Notes under the pieces: model-generated
What the model was told of the DNA's origin: nothing
Databases searched by the model: none
The model's input: only the letters and a program-made list of their open reading frames with translations
Position numbers and translations under genes: made by a program
Shown: positions 48,299 through 59,660 of the stretch, piece after piece
Layout of the letters: each line of letters begins with the position of its first letter
Numbering within the stretch: the stretch's first letter is position 1
Assembly (NCBI GenBank): GCA_035048485.1
Contig: CM068586.1
Coordinates: forward strand, 52,690,167 to 52,754,166
DNA: 64,000 bases
Direction of reading: 5' to 3'
Origin: Pteria penguin
Lineage: Eukaryota; Mollusca; Bivalvia; Pterioida; Pteriidae

Positions 48299-48722
48299 AG
48301 TAATGCGGCATAGCTGGACAGAGTGTATGTATTGTGACGTAATGCGGCATAGCTGGACAGAGTGTATGTATTGTGACGTAATGCAGCAAAGCTGGACAGA
48401 GTGTATGTATTGTGACGTAATGTGGCATAGCTGGACAGTGTATGTATTGTGACATTATGCGACATAGCTGGACAGAGTGTATGTATTGTGACGTTATGTG
48501 GCATAGCTGGACAGAGTGTATGTATTGTGACGTAATGCGGCATAGCTGGACAGAGTGTATGTATTGTGACGTTATGCGGCATAGCTGGACAGAGTGTATG
48601 TATTGTGACGTAATGCGACATAGCTGGACAGAGTGTATGTATTGTGACGTTATGCGGCATAGCTGGACAGAGTGTATGTATTCTGACGTAATGCGGCATA
48701 GCTGGACAGAGTGTATGTATTG
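48299..48722. repeat. 39-bp tandem repeat, about 11 units, open on both strands
   Basis: Unit GTAATGCGGCATAGCTGGAC then AGAGTGTATGTATTGTGAC. 39 is a multiple of 3, so the plus strand reads a 13-residue repeat (MRHSWTECMYCDV) and the minus strand another (MPHYVTIHTLCPA), both open for more than 130 codons. A 2-bp deletion near 48438 shifts the plus frame. Simple-repeat origin is the likely explanation; a protein is not supported. Confidence 0.93.
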
Positions 48723-48862
48723 TGCTTCACAAAAGGCAAGATCAGCGATAACTATTAAAGAAGCAGATTTTCATACTCATATTCCATCTTCAATCGATCC
48801 TACACGCATTCATATTACAAACGGTTTTTATGTAAATACCTGTATTTCTTTTTTCTTTTGCG

Positions 48863-48981
48863 GATTCGAGGTCATCTCATGATAGCCTTTCATTACAGCG
48901 AATGAGAAGATGACTTAGAGATCTTTCGGCGTTATTTTGCATAATAAGTAATGAAAGGTCAATTTGAGATGACCTCGAATC
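48863..48981. repeat. 119-bp palindromic element
   Basis: Arms of about 33 bp: GATTCGAGGTCATCTCA..CTTTCATTA pairs with TAATGAAAGG..TGAGATGACCTCGAATC. Compact MITE-like element with no certain target duplication. Its left arm lies just past the 39-bp array. Confidence 0.8.
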
Positions 48982-49955
48982 GGCAGTTGTAAGATCTTGT
49001 ACATGGAAAGTAGTGTATAGGAACAGAGTCCAAGTCGCGTTCTAATGAAATTGTACAAGTGAATTATACCTATTTTATTTTATCCCACATAATCATGTAT
49101 AATCCATTAGGATCTTATTTTACATTCATACTCAGACATTAAAATTATATCTAAGTTTTTCATTGTCTTGGATTAGGATTCGATTAGAGATTGACGGTCA
49201 TATGGTTAGATCATGTCTTATAGGTCACTGCTTTCCTTTGAAATGTCTGTTGTTTAATCTCAACAACCCTGCCGTGAATATTCAAACCATATGTAAATTA
49301 CACAGATACTTAAATGTTATCTCAGGATAAAAGATATAATTCTATATTCGTTACTTGGCAAAACCTGGAAAACATTATACAGTGTAAATTTTGACATCAA
49401 TTACCAAAATACTTGGGTCAGGAGTAAAGCTAATACTTTTTCAGGTGTAAATCGATTTGTATAATTTTCAACCAAAATAAGGCGTGAAATGTAAACATTT
49501 TATGTATTTCTTGCACCTCGCGCTGTATCCGTACATGTATATGTATGAATTTATAATGATATAACTCTACCTCATGTCATCTTCTCCTAGTTTGGATTGT
49601 GTTTTTAGATTTTGCATATTATGTTGCTGATATCATATTCCCTATTTAGAAATTTACAGAACAGGTTGCACAAGTTCTTTCTACTCTAATCAATATAGTT
49701 GCAGGCAAATATTCTGCAGCAAATCTATAACATCTGTTTATTTACCTTTGATGCACATGTAAGTTCTTTTTACATGAACAGTAACTAAATAGATAAATAA
49801 TGATATATCCCAAAGGGAACAATAAAACCAATTTTGAGTTCTATCAGTACATTATGTATTTCTTCTTTTTATTTTCTGGTTTAGACTTTACGCACATGCA
49901 TTTACTATGTGCAATCACTAATCTCAAGTCCTCTATTTCATGATTGAAGGTTGAT
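48982..49955. other. Intergenic, nothing recognised
   Basis: No exon or paired repeat. Confidence 0.5.
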
Positions 49956-49959
49956 ACAC

Positions 49960-50395
49960 TTATGTTGTATATTCGGTCTTTAACTGGCAGAGCACGGTTT
50001 ATCATGTTGATGTCGCATATATTTTTATACCATTATGTATTTTACAATACCTTACGTGTTTATATTTTTATTACCTCTCAATATGCGATACCTGTTGACC
50101 CTTGTTCTTTACATGGAGGATTATTTATAAATTTTTAAATGTACGTCCTTTGATTGTTCTGCTGTTACGGTGAGTGGGAAGGTGGGCCCGTAAACCGGTT
50201 AACCACACCATTTGTTTGGCTTTTGTCAAATTAAATGACCGTCCTATGTCGGTATCGTAATTGCACTACAATCAAATATTTTTGTAATGTGATATATGTT
50301 CTAGTATATTATTTATATTCATGTATTGTATAGCTCTATGGTGACTTCTGCCACATAACTGAGCCAGTAACTCCTCTTTTTTTTTTAATTAATAT
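49960..50395 (+). mobile_element. RT family B 3' UTR, near-identical to 33.1-33.5 kb
   Basis: Only scattered substitutions separate it from 33.09-33.49 kb. Same 3' end CCAGTAACTCCTC followed by T-rich DNA. 5'-truncated. Confidence 0.8.
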
Positions 50396-50865
50396 ATCTT
50401 TGATATACCCATGTGTTGATATGTTAACTTGTCTCTAATGTAGGTAAAATATGGGTGTTATCATACCCTGATGTGTGTATGTGTTTGTGTGGGTGTGCGT
50501 GTGTTACCAATGTTCTTTATGTTTATACTTAAATTTTAATTTAAACGTTCTAGACAAGGTTTTTAATATATTGTTTATAAGAAACATTAAAACACCCACG
50601 TTTTGGAAAGTAGTGCAAAATCGCCAACTGTGTCATTGGTCTAATACAATTAATTGTTTTCTGTGACCTCTGGGGTTGTTAAGAACTTTTTCGACTGCAA
50701 TAAAACGTGATTATCGTTTCTGTTGTCAGGGCAGCTAAACTTTTTTCCTTTTTCTAACACAACTGAGAGTTATCTGTTCAATCGGTATACATACGGATAA
50801 TGCTGATGTCGAATCATCATAGTTTCATTGGATTCCAAAAATGTAAAAAAAAGCTACACAAACAT
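50396..50865. other. Intergenic, nothing recognised
   Basis: A 63-codon plus frame (50475-50666) has no recognisable domain. Confidence 0.45.
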
Positions 50866-50869
50866 TTGT

Positions 50870-51900
50870 CAATGGCTGGATCCTCTAAGTGTTGAATCAA
50901 GCCTCTTTCGTACTATTGACGAAGATTTATATAAAAATCAAACATCGTTTTAAGACGTACTGCTCTATTGTTTACCACAGAAGCGAAATCTGATGTGGAT
51001 CCTCAAGTATTTAAATGACCTTCTAAAATATATGAAATCTCAAATTCTCAGTAACATTACTAGCATTAAGTATTTCAATTTTTCAATTCTTTACACGACA
51101 ATTTCTCACAGAAAACTGAAGAGCAGAATTGCACTTGCCACAGTTATTCAAAATGTATTGTTTTACAAGTATTACGCATATGGTATTTTCAGATATAAAT
51201 ATCTCGGTTTTTAATAGTAAAGATCTTCGACACCGATCCGATATAGCAAATATACCGAAGAGAAAATCATCTTTTAGATAATGTTTTAGTGGTTTATGGA
51301 TGGAGAGTTTTCGAACGAATTATCGGCATTACAATGAATAGTAATTATGTTCCATTGACATTTTTCATATCAAAACGAAGCAGTATTTATACAGTGTGTC
51401 TGCTCACCAGGGAGGATCTCGATATAACTTTAAATACAGATTCATCGACGACGCTTTTCAACAAACAATCCTGACTTCCAGGATCACGACCCTTACCTAT
51501 CCCACAGAACTGCAGATAAATGATACCTATTCTGCTTCGTATCTGGATATACTTCTGTCAGTTAATGATGATGGTTCTTAATACACCTCTCTTTAAGACT
51601 AATCTGACTATTTCAACTTTAGTTTTTCTAAAGGAACAGCAACATACATCCCTCTCCTGCCTATGATGTTTCCATGTCACAACTTATACGCTTTACCAGG
51701 CCATATACTAAATATGAACATTTCGTCCTGAGGTCTTATCTGCTTGCCGAGACGCTACTCATACAAGTATGTTTTAAGGAATGTCCTAAATGGTCACTCA
51801 GAGGAAGCTTTGGTCAATATGGCATCTCATGTAGTACGATTTCCCTCTTTCCAAAATGTTTAACGACAGTTTAAGACGTGATCATTCAAACCGATCGTTT
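50870..51900 (+). mobile_element. Penelope-like (family A) RT, decayed
   Basis: In several frames: MWILKYLNDLLKYMKSQI, KYFNFSILYTTISHRKLKSR, GWRVFERIIGITMNSNYVPL, YRFIDDAFQQ (the YIDD position reads FIDD), YLDILLSVNDDGS, SQLIRFTRPYTKYEHFVLRS and SLFPKCL. Multiple frameshifts and stops. The order matches 36.3-37.6 kb and the copy ends at the thumb. Confidence 0.8.
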
Positions 51901-52285
51901 TTACCTTTTTTACAAAATCGTACAATTTATCGCACCTCCAACTACTTTCATTCAATAAGCGTTAAGTTTTATGGTCATGTCATATCGGTATCTCAGGTTC
52001 AGTCCGGCCATTAGAATAATCTGCAAGAAAAATGACATTTAATTTTTTTGGTCTTCATTTGCATATTAAAATGAAGTTTTATTGTCTACTCTCCAGGGTA
52101 AAAATGAGCACCTAACAACACTTCATGTAGGAGAAATAAACACATTAAGAAATTGCACTTTCAAAACTTGCTTATGATACAACACCCGGGAATTCACAGA
52201 CTTGTCAATTACGGTTAGGTCACCCTACAGATAATGAGCAGCTAATGCTTTTCGACATTATCTACAGGAAAACGTATACCTCATT
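51901..52285. other. Intergenic, nothing recognised
   Basis: No exon; might contain decayed 5' parts of the Crypton-like element. Confidence 0.4.
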
Positions 52286-52289
52286 TTTA

Positions 52290-52775
52290 CATATATACCG
52301 ACAAGAATGATGGATCCCAGTACAAATCTAGCTCCCTAGAAGTATGAAGACACGGCATCAACAGGTCCCGCCATTTCACAAATGTTTTGACATCATAAAG
52401 GATAAGGGGTTCAGAAACGCCAACATAATTTTTGAGGCTGCCAGATCTGAGCTAAAACAGGATGGTGAGAAATCCGGTACTCACTATCGCGTCATAGTTT
52501 ATGCAGAAATTCAGAAGCTGTATTCTTCAGTTCATTTGTCACCTAGCGTTCATACCGGTTTTTGTATCAAAATGCAATTCGACATCAGATTGCATTGTTA
52601 TCGTCGGAGGGCAGAGAATATGCATTCATTAACCATAACAACATTTATTGTCCACAAAGATCCAGTATCAGCTCTGCAGTATGCGAAGAAAACAGTGGAT
52701 TAGTTGCTCATGAATCACATGTACAGAAGCAACGACAAAGAAAATACATTAGGAATCCTGGCAGAATTCTCTGAG
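52290..52775 (+). pseudogene. Crypton-like tyrosine recombinase fragment
   Basis: The frame reads DKNDGSQYKSSSL, shifts by one base, then runs from 52336 as RSMKTRHQQ, FRNANIIFEAARSELKQ, AEIQKLYSSVHLSPSV, KMQFDIRLHCYRRRAENM and FIVHKDPVSALQYAKKTVD. A stop follows where the family has an acidic residue, then MNHMYRSNDKENTLGI continues. These segments match, from memory, the recombinase-derived KIAA1958/DUF3504-type family carried by Crypton transposons in many invertebrates. Only the N-terminal and middle part remains; the catalytic tyrosine region is absent. Confidence 0.7.
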
Positions 52776-53535
52776 AGATCTGTGAAAAGTTGTCTATAAA
52801 CATTATTAAACATGATAAGAATTTGTCTATAAATATGATACCTGAACAAATTTATAGAAAATACACATACTGAAGTACATGTTGCAATTTGACTGTTGAT
52901 CGAGACAGTTATAGGTCAGGAACCTGAGCTAAAGATAGAACAGGCTTAACTCAGTCCCCAATGAACTTGGTTTGGGGCCACGAATCCCAAACTCAAGTCT
53001 GAACGGCAATATGGTGATAAAACAAAATGCATTACAAGATTCATTTTAATGGCTAAAATTGACGCATATATCATTATTCATCTTTAGTGTATGTTTAATA
53101 GTCTTGGTAAATATTTATTTTATATCGATTATTTATCACTCACTCAATGTGAATGCAGATAGTCTGTATAAAATGTTAAGTATAAAGAAGAATTTTCGTC
53201 ATCGACAGACACAAATATTCTCCGCCGGTAGAATGATTCTTTGAATATGGCCTTGACCTTATGGAGATCAGGTCAAAGACATGAAAAAAAACCCCAGTTG
53301 AGAAATAGAAGTTGTGGATAGTATGAACTTGTGCCGTTGCTTTCCTTGAGAGGTGTGTGTGTGTGTTTTGTGATAATGTTGAGTTAGGAGGAGAGGCCAT
53401 TGTTGAAGGACTTGCCATACACACACACCCTTAGGTGACAGGCAAACCATCAATAACTATGGGAAATTGTGGTACAGATTTGAAGGAGATTAAAATTGTG
53501 AAACACGTGAGAGCGTTTTACCGCCCTCATTTTTC
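52776..53535. other. Intergenic, nothing recognised
   Basis: No exon. Short CA runs near 53350-53430. Confidence 0.45.
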
Positions 53536-53539
53536 AACA

Positions 53540-54005
53540 CATTTGATCTTTGCCCTTTTGACTCCAAAATCGATAGGGATCACCCTCATCACATGGGAAG
53601 TGCATTACACTAGTCCCATTTGGAATTCCATATTTGTGGTATATGACGATTTGATGATGAAAAACAGTTACATGTAAGACGCAGAAAAGATGTCGATATA
53701 ACAATGTCCTGTCCACTTGACCTTTGACCTTTTGATGATGACTTCAAAATCGATAGGAATCATCTTCCTGCCAATGTGTCCAGTATAGTGAATTAAGGTG
53801 AAAGAAATCCATGACAGATCGGAAACCATTTACCTATATCAATGTCCAGCACACTTGACCTTTGACTTTTTTACCCCAAAATTGATAGGGATCATCCATA
53901 TCCCATAGGGAGTCTGTATATATCATATCTTGACCATTGCATCAACAGACAGACAGACGGACGGACTGACTGACAACCTGATTCCAGTGCACCCTCACAA
54001 CGTTG
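53540..54005 (+). repeat. Interspersed repeat H, about three diverged units
   Basis: Units of about 150-170 bp share TTTGACC/CTTTTGA..CAAAAT(C/T)GATAGG(G/A)ATCA near 53550, 53730 and 53870. The stretch ends in GACA/GACGGACG tetramers (53949-53975), typical of a common mollusc repeat. Non-coding. Confidence 0.55.
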
Positions 54006-54966
54006 TTGCAATCTTTATCTTAAAATAAATGGAAAAATCTGACACAACTGTATAAGAAAAGTCGCCGCGTACATGTAGAGCAAAGAAGAATAAGCAAACA
54101 GACTTCACAAATACATCTGATCGTAATACAGTTGCAGTACAGATTTCGTGACACGTTTTATGTTGTTGATCGGTTGGATGACCAATCTTCTAACTCAACA
54201 TAAATTATAACAATGAAAGAAGACAAATTTATAGATTTATATATAAAATAAAAGAAAAAAGAATAAAAACATTTAAGCTAAAAACCTCAAAAACCCCCCC
54301 CAAAAAAAAACAAAGCAAACCGAGAAACAAAACAAAAAGTGAATATAAATAGAACTGGATGAAATAAATCGAAAGTAATGGTAAAAAGAAACGTAATATA
54401 ACATACAAATCACTTTTATGAAAAGAGTTCACTGTTATCACTTTTTTATCATCCCTTGTGTTTATACTCAGGATTTACTGTGTATCAAGCGATAGCTTCG
54501 ATTAACGTCCCAGTTTTATGTATACCTCTTGACAGTATCATTACTGGTGAACCGGATGTTCCCAATGATCTATTGATATGATCCCAATCATTTTTTGCTT
54601 ATTTCTTATATGCATGGATTATACAATAAAAACAAACAAAAACACAAAAACAAATACCGACTTAAGTAAAATAGGAAGAAAAGCTGCTAACTAGTCATTG
54701 TGACAACGGCTACAACTCTAATTTGACTCATACATTCTTTGTGTTTAGATGATGTTATTGATGTTTTCTACGGATAAATATGTCTACACTTTTATCCCTA
54801 TGTTTTATGTGCTAATCGAAATGATAATTATTTGGGTTCTATAAAAAACATCAACTTCACGATCATTATATTTTTTTTATCGGAAACATATGTTGTATTC
54901 TGGAAAATTATGTAAAAATTTATAACGTGAAAGCATTCTTTACCCAAATGTTCACTTTAAAATAGA
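54006..54966. other. Upstream of the lectin gene, nothing recognised
   Basis: AT-rich, no exon; may hold regulatory sites that cannot be read by eye. Confidence 0.4.
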
Positions 54967-55033
54967 TATAAAGTTAGCTTCATGGAATAGCGAAATTCAA
55001 CTCAGCTAACAACAATAATAGACAACAATACAG
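54967..55033 (+). promoter_or_regulatory. TATA box and non-coding first exon of the lectin gene
   Basis: TATAAAG at 54967. An initiator-like TTCAACT lies about 31 nt downstream (start near 54998-54999). A strong donor CAG|GTAAGA follows at 55033/55034. The matching acceptor is TTTTTTCAG at 55434, twelve bases before the ATG. Inferred from motif spacing; no transcript evidence. Confidence 0.55.
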
Positions 55034-55313
55034 GTAAGATTCTCTTTATCATACGCACATTTTGCTTTAATAATATTACAATTCAATATTGTATCTATAT
55101 ATCATTCCTATGTATTTTCTTTATATCTCATGTACAGTAAAAAAAAAAACAAATGCTTTGAAATATATTGTATGAAATTAGTAGTTCGACACTATTTAAA
55201 CAGCGCTTACTACATAATATATTTGTTTACGACTGTTTCAATTTTATATTGCACTGCTTTTTAAAAACTCCCTCCGTTAGTTTTTTTTTTTTTTTTTTTT
55301 TGGAGGGGGGTTG

Positions 55314-55318
<5 letters not shown>

Positions 55319-55396
<78 letters not shown>

Positions 55397-55425
55397 TTTA
55401 TTTATCTATCTATTTATTTATTTCC
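55319..55425. repeat. (TTA)n then (TTTA)n microsatellite
   Basis: About 20 TTA units followed by TTTA units, in the intron just before the lectin ATG exon. A T-run and G-run precede it. Confidence 0.93.
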
Positions 55426-55446
55426 TTTTTTCAGATCTTAGCGAAG

Positions 55447-55630
55447 ATGTCTAAGTTGACAGTGGTAGTTTGTCTATTGTTAATAAGTAAGTAGCATACT
55501 ACAAATATATCTCAGAAACCTACATCGGAGCCTTTTGTGTTCTCCTTTGTATTACACACTTATTTAAGCCTATTTCAATGGGCCAATTATTATTTTAGCA
55601 TTATTATTACTATTAGTATTATTATTATTA

Positions 55631-55679
<49 letters not shown>

Positions 55680-58600
55680 CATTATTATTATTAGTCCCCA
55701 CCAGTAAAATCGGAGGGGACTATAGGCTTCCAACCCGTCTGTCTGTCCGTCTCTCAGCGACACTTTGGTTTTCCGGACTTTTCTGCAACCATTGAAGTTA
55801 TTGACTTGAATTTTAGTATGTAGCTTCACATCAACGAGTTACAGATTAAGTTCGAGTTTCGTCATGATTGACCTATTTTTAGAAGAGCTACAACGGAAAA
55901 CGATAGGGACATCTATTGCTTCAACAATACTGAATATGCTTGTTATTAGTTTTGCTAATTCGAAAAATATGACATCAACTTTCTCTCAGTGGGACTTGAA
56001 TCCAGAACATATGGGTCTCCAGCATTGTACCGACAGAGTTTTACTGACTTTATACCTTTAACTATTTATGCATGCTCTGTATGGTAATCCAAAGTTATTC
56101 TTAGAACGCATATTATTATATGCAGTATATTATTTGCGTATCGCAAAGACATCATCAGTCCATTTCTCGGTAATCTTTATATTTTAATGTTATTTCGTCA
56201 TTGTAGGCGTCTCGATAATATAAAAGTACGAAATGAATTCTTAATAAAGCACATAATATAATATCAGTTTCTTACGATAACTCATTCAATGTTGGAATAT
56301 TTGTACAGCAATTCAATTTATATTCGATATTCATACAAACGTTTTGTAAAGATATTCTACAAAACCCAATTTTCTTTAAGTATTATTGGAACATTGTATT
56401 AAAAATGATGTTAAAATTATGCAGTAGTAGGTCCTATTGTGAAATTTGGTTATTTCCTGTTTGTTTTTTCTTGTTTCAATTCGACGTTTATTAAATGTAA
56501 AGAATCATATAATATTTCTACCAACCAGTATGACTAGTTTTATCACAATAAATAACATAGAAGCCTTCATCCTTTTGCCGTCAATGTAAAATAGTCAGTA
56601 GTAAAGACTAGGCAATATTTAAATCAATATTTTCGAATAAGATGCGTAAAAATATTACATTTTTACGTATCCAGGGGATGTTTACTCCTGGTCTGGTGCC
56701 TGGTCTTCCCTCAATTTAATTGGGTTTCGCATTTGTCTGAATATGACACAAATACACGATATTGTCCTTTTATTCCATGGATTACAAGATATGGCTGACA
56801 CTTCAGTACTTCTTCGCTGTTTACATTTTAAAAAATCACTGTGTTCCTATATTACTCAGTCTTTTTTACAGTGGTGATGGGGTGCTCTGCATGTGGAGGT
56901 CGATGGACAAAATTACCCTATACCAAATATGCTTTCCAGTTCAATCTAGTAAAGAAAACGTGGTTTGAAGCAAAGGTAAATAGCAGAGAAAACGAATATT
57001 TATTGGCTTTTTATGAATAATGTCATATCTGATGACTTATTGATATTCAAAAGTCTAAACCCCATCAATTTTTCACAATAAACATATTTTACAAACGACT
57101 GCATAATGGTCGTTCTCGTTTATAACTCTTTTATATAATTAACATGTTATAGTATGAAGGAACATAAACGGTGTTTGATAATCTTTGAATAACTTCCTCT
57201 TGCATAACTGTGGTAATTTGTTTGCACTTCGATGATTTATACTTTCGATTTCTACAGTTTCAGTCTTGAGCATACCTGTAGACATATAAGTTACCGAAAT
57301 GTGCATATTGTGCACTACATCGATACACGTCTATATTTTCTCTCTTTCAATCAATTTATGAACATTCATCCAGATCAATTACGACTGCTGTGTGCACACA
57401 ATAATACATTTCACAACATGGTTTTAAAACAACATATTTCGGTTATATTTCTTGTAGAACGCATGCAAGGCATACGGTGGTTTTTTAGCTGAACCATCTG
57501 CCTGTGACATAGATAAATTCCTGAGAAGCCGCGTGAAAAATCAAGGTAAGAATACGTTGTCATATATCATAGTTATATGTTGCAGATATGGTAATAACGT
57601 TTGGGGGACATGCGAGTTTAATATCAATTTATGAAATCGACATGATAAAGAATACTGTTACTGATGTTATTCAGGAGGCGCTTATTTCTTATGTTCCACT
57701 GAGGACATTAATAGGCGCCTGAAAGTATGTAAATCATGCACATGTGGACGTAGACTAAACCCTCACCAACCTGCCTTATTCTTATATGTCTTTTTGCTTT
57801 CTTTTAAAACTGTTGTCCTGCCAGGCACATAGTTTAACTTCATGTGTTACCAGAGATCCAGTTGCGTCCACCGTGGTGTAACAATGCGCATATAGTGCAC
57901 AAAATTAAAAGGTATATATGTTCTATATTTATTATAGCCACTAGGCCGGTGTCACGGCTGATGGACTGATAGTGCCCGAGGGCATCATAAGTCTAGTTTT
58001 CAGTGCTTTTGTGCTGACATGAAATATATACTTCAAATTTTCAGTCATCAAATTAAGTAAATCACTCTAAAACTAAGGAGTAGCTCCCTCGTGCATAGCT
58101 CTGTCCTTAGATAGATTCTTTGGTTCCCTTATCGGTCATTTTAGCTTCAACACTGATCTTCATATTTTTATATATTTTGAGAATTCCAATCACTCGGCTA
58201 CGAGCATCACTGAAGAGACATAACTTGTCGAAATGCGCATATGGTGCACAAAATTAAAAGGTATATATGTTCTATATTTATTATATGTGTCGTGGTGGCA
58301 TTGGATTACTTAATCACGTTTTACGTTTGTTGTTTGTCTACTATGTAAATTGCAATTCGTATGTTTATAAGACTGGTGGATTGGAGGAAGCGATTTGAAA
58401 AAGGAAGGCACGTTTGTGTGGAATTCTGGTTCGAAGGTTGCATATTACACTTTCTGGAATCCTGGCGAACCAAATGACGGGTAAGTTATGAATAACAATA
58501 ATAAAATAATTATTAATGAAAACAAACTGATGTCCTTCTACAATCATATATAAACAGACTGTCATTCGCTGGCAGACTTGTACAAGTTTTCGATATAAGT

Positions 58601-58850
58601 ATATTCTTTGTACTATTTTTGCATGTTTTCATTTGAAATGTTTAATGCAGTAAAAGGGCTGTCGTTACTTCCAAGATATACCATCTGAATGGAATTATTA
58701 TCCATGTGATTAGATTATTTGGAATTACTTTTCTTTCATACATTTCTCGACAATCAGGTTACAAGCAGTTCGTCATGGTTATGGATTGATGTTTTAAGTG
58801 ATCTTGTATAGTATATAAAGTACTGCATATCCCAGGGGTTTGCTTTCTTT

Positions 58851-58888
<38 letters not shown>

Positions 58889-59122
58889 GTTTTTGTTTTG
58901 CTTTGTTTTGTTTTTGGTTTTTTTTTTTTGGTTTTTTTTTCTTTGCATAAACAAAAATGCGCCAAAGATAATTCTCTATTATACCTTGCCATTTATGTTG
59001 TTTCTTTTAAATTTTTCAGGAACAACTCTAGGAATCAGGATTGTATGCAGTATTGGAAAGGCAAGTGGGATGATTTGAACTGTAAAGAGAAAAGACCCTT
59101 TATCTGCCAGAGAGAGGTGTAA
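55447..59122 (+). CDS. Secreted C-type lectin, five coding exons
   Basis: Exons 55447-55486, 56872-56975, 57458-57545, 58372-58480 and 59020-59122 join in phase to 147 codons plus stop; every intron is GT..AG. The first ~15 residues (MSKLTVVVCLLLI) form a signal peptide. The rest is one C-type lectin-like domain: CSACGGRW, TWFEAKNACKAYGGFLAE, DWWIGGSD, EGTFVW, the sugar-binding motif WNPGEPND, and WDDLNC..FICQ at the end. EPN is the triad of mannose-type binders, and WDD replaces the commoner WND, keeping a calcium-ligand acid. The usual Cys before the YxF strand is replaced (TKYAFQF) while CxxC sits at the N terminus, so disulfides may differ. Predicted role: calcium-dependent glycan binding outside the cell, for example pathogen recognition or shell/mucus matrix; sugar specificity is inferred. 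Confidence 0.93.
55609..55870. repeat. (ATT)n tract and GTCCCCACC interspersed repeat in intron 1
   Basis: Interrupted ATT/ATC triplets at about 55609-55694 are followed by AGTCCCCACCAG..GGAGGGGACTATAGGCTT and CTGTCTGTCCGTCTCTC, a layout I associate with repeats common in mollusc DNA. No product. Confidence 0.55.
56680..56835 (+). repeat. Family A 3' UTR repeat (R2) in lectin intron 1
   Basis: Matches 43.20-43.36 kb: GGGTTTCGCATTTGTCTGAA, CACGATATTGTCCTTTTATT, CCATGGATTAC. It ends only about 35 bp before the exon 2 acceptor. Confidence 0.7.
57875..58290 (+). repeat. Interspersed repeat D in lectin intron 3, uninterrupted
   Basis: A 55-bp segment (ATGCGCATATAGTGCACAAA..TGTTCTATATTTATTATA) opens the repeat at about 57884 and recurs at about 58238, flanking about 300 bp shared with 20.1-20.9 kb. 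It gives the empty site for the 479-bp element. It ends some 80 bp before exon 4. Confidence 0.75.
58850..58940. repeat. T-rich tract in lectin intron 4
   Basis: A T run of about 35 followed by GTTTT/TTTGG-rich DNA, upstream of the exon 5 acceptor. Lysine-rich frames on the other strand are artefacts. Confidence 0.9.
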
Positions 59123-59177
59123 TGAACTAATCTAAAGTGTAAGAAACAATCAAAGTTTTTGTCTATCTTGTCTGAAA

Positions 59178-59183
59178 AATAAA
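59178..59183 (+). terminator. Poly(A) signal of the lectin gene
   Basis: AATAAA 56 nt after the TAA stop, consistent with a short 3' UTR. Confidence 0.7.
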
Positions 59184-59389
59184 AAGCGCGTACTAACGGA
59201 ATAAATCATAAAAGAATGTGATGTTTTTCTAGTTCTTTGTGAAGTTATTTACTCTTTACTGAGAAACTTCAATATCTTAGAGTTATAGATAAAAGAAAAA
59301 AAATTATCTGGCTCATGTGTTTTAGAGAAGTATCCACATACAATGCATATCAACAAAAATAAGCGCATAAGACATAAAAAGGTTCATCT

Positions 59390-59660
59390 ATGGTACCGAC
59401 TTAGGACGGTCAATTGAGGGATCGCCAGATCTAACTTCAACCACCCCATTACGTAGTCCATTTTGACGTCCAGGTTAAATTCATGTTTGACGGGCCATTT
59501 ATTTATGACGTCATAATGAACAAAAGCTGTGCCAAGAGGTAAGATGTCGGGCATCTGACGATCACTCAATTGAAGTGACAATCGTCACTCTTTAGGTGTG
59601 GTCAACCGGTTTATAGACTCACCTTCCCACTCTCCACAAAAGAAGTACAGTCTTAATATG
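59390..59660 (-). mobile_element. RT family B 3' UTR fragment carrying a MITE
   Basis: Outer parts match the plus-strand sequence at 5.78-5.89 kb: ACCGACTTAGGACGGTCAAT and GGTTTATAGACTCACCTTCC. The middle 148 bp are an inserted MITE. Confidence 0.7.
59418..59565. mobile_element. 148-bp MITE with 8-bp target duplication
   Basis: Flanked by TCAATTGA at 59410-59417 and 59566-59573. Termini GGGATCGCCAGAT and, complemented, GTGATCGTCAGAT are imperfect inverted repeats. The uninterrupted site GGTCAATTGAAGT exists at about 5801. It contains TTATGACGTCATAATGAA. The 8-bp duplication fits hAT-type mobilisation (inference). Confidence 0.82.

Noticed and set aside
55168..55494. 108-codon plus frame overlapping the lectin start
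   Set aside because: Runs through poly-T and (TTA)n in a different frame from the lectin; it has no relation to the spliced product.
58759..58992. Lysine-rich minus frames
   Set aside because: Reverse translation of the poly-T tract in lectin intron 4.
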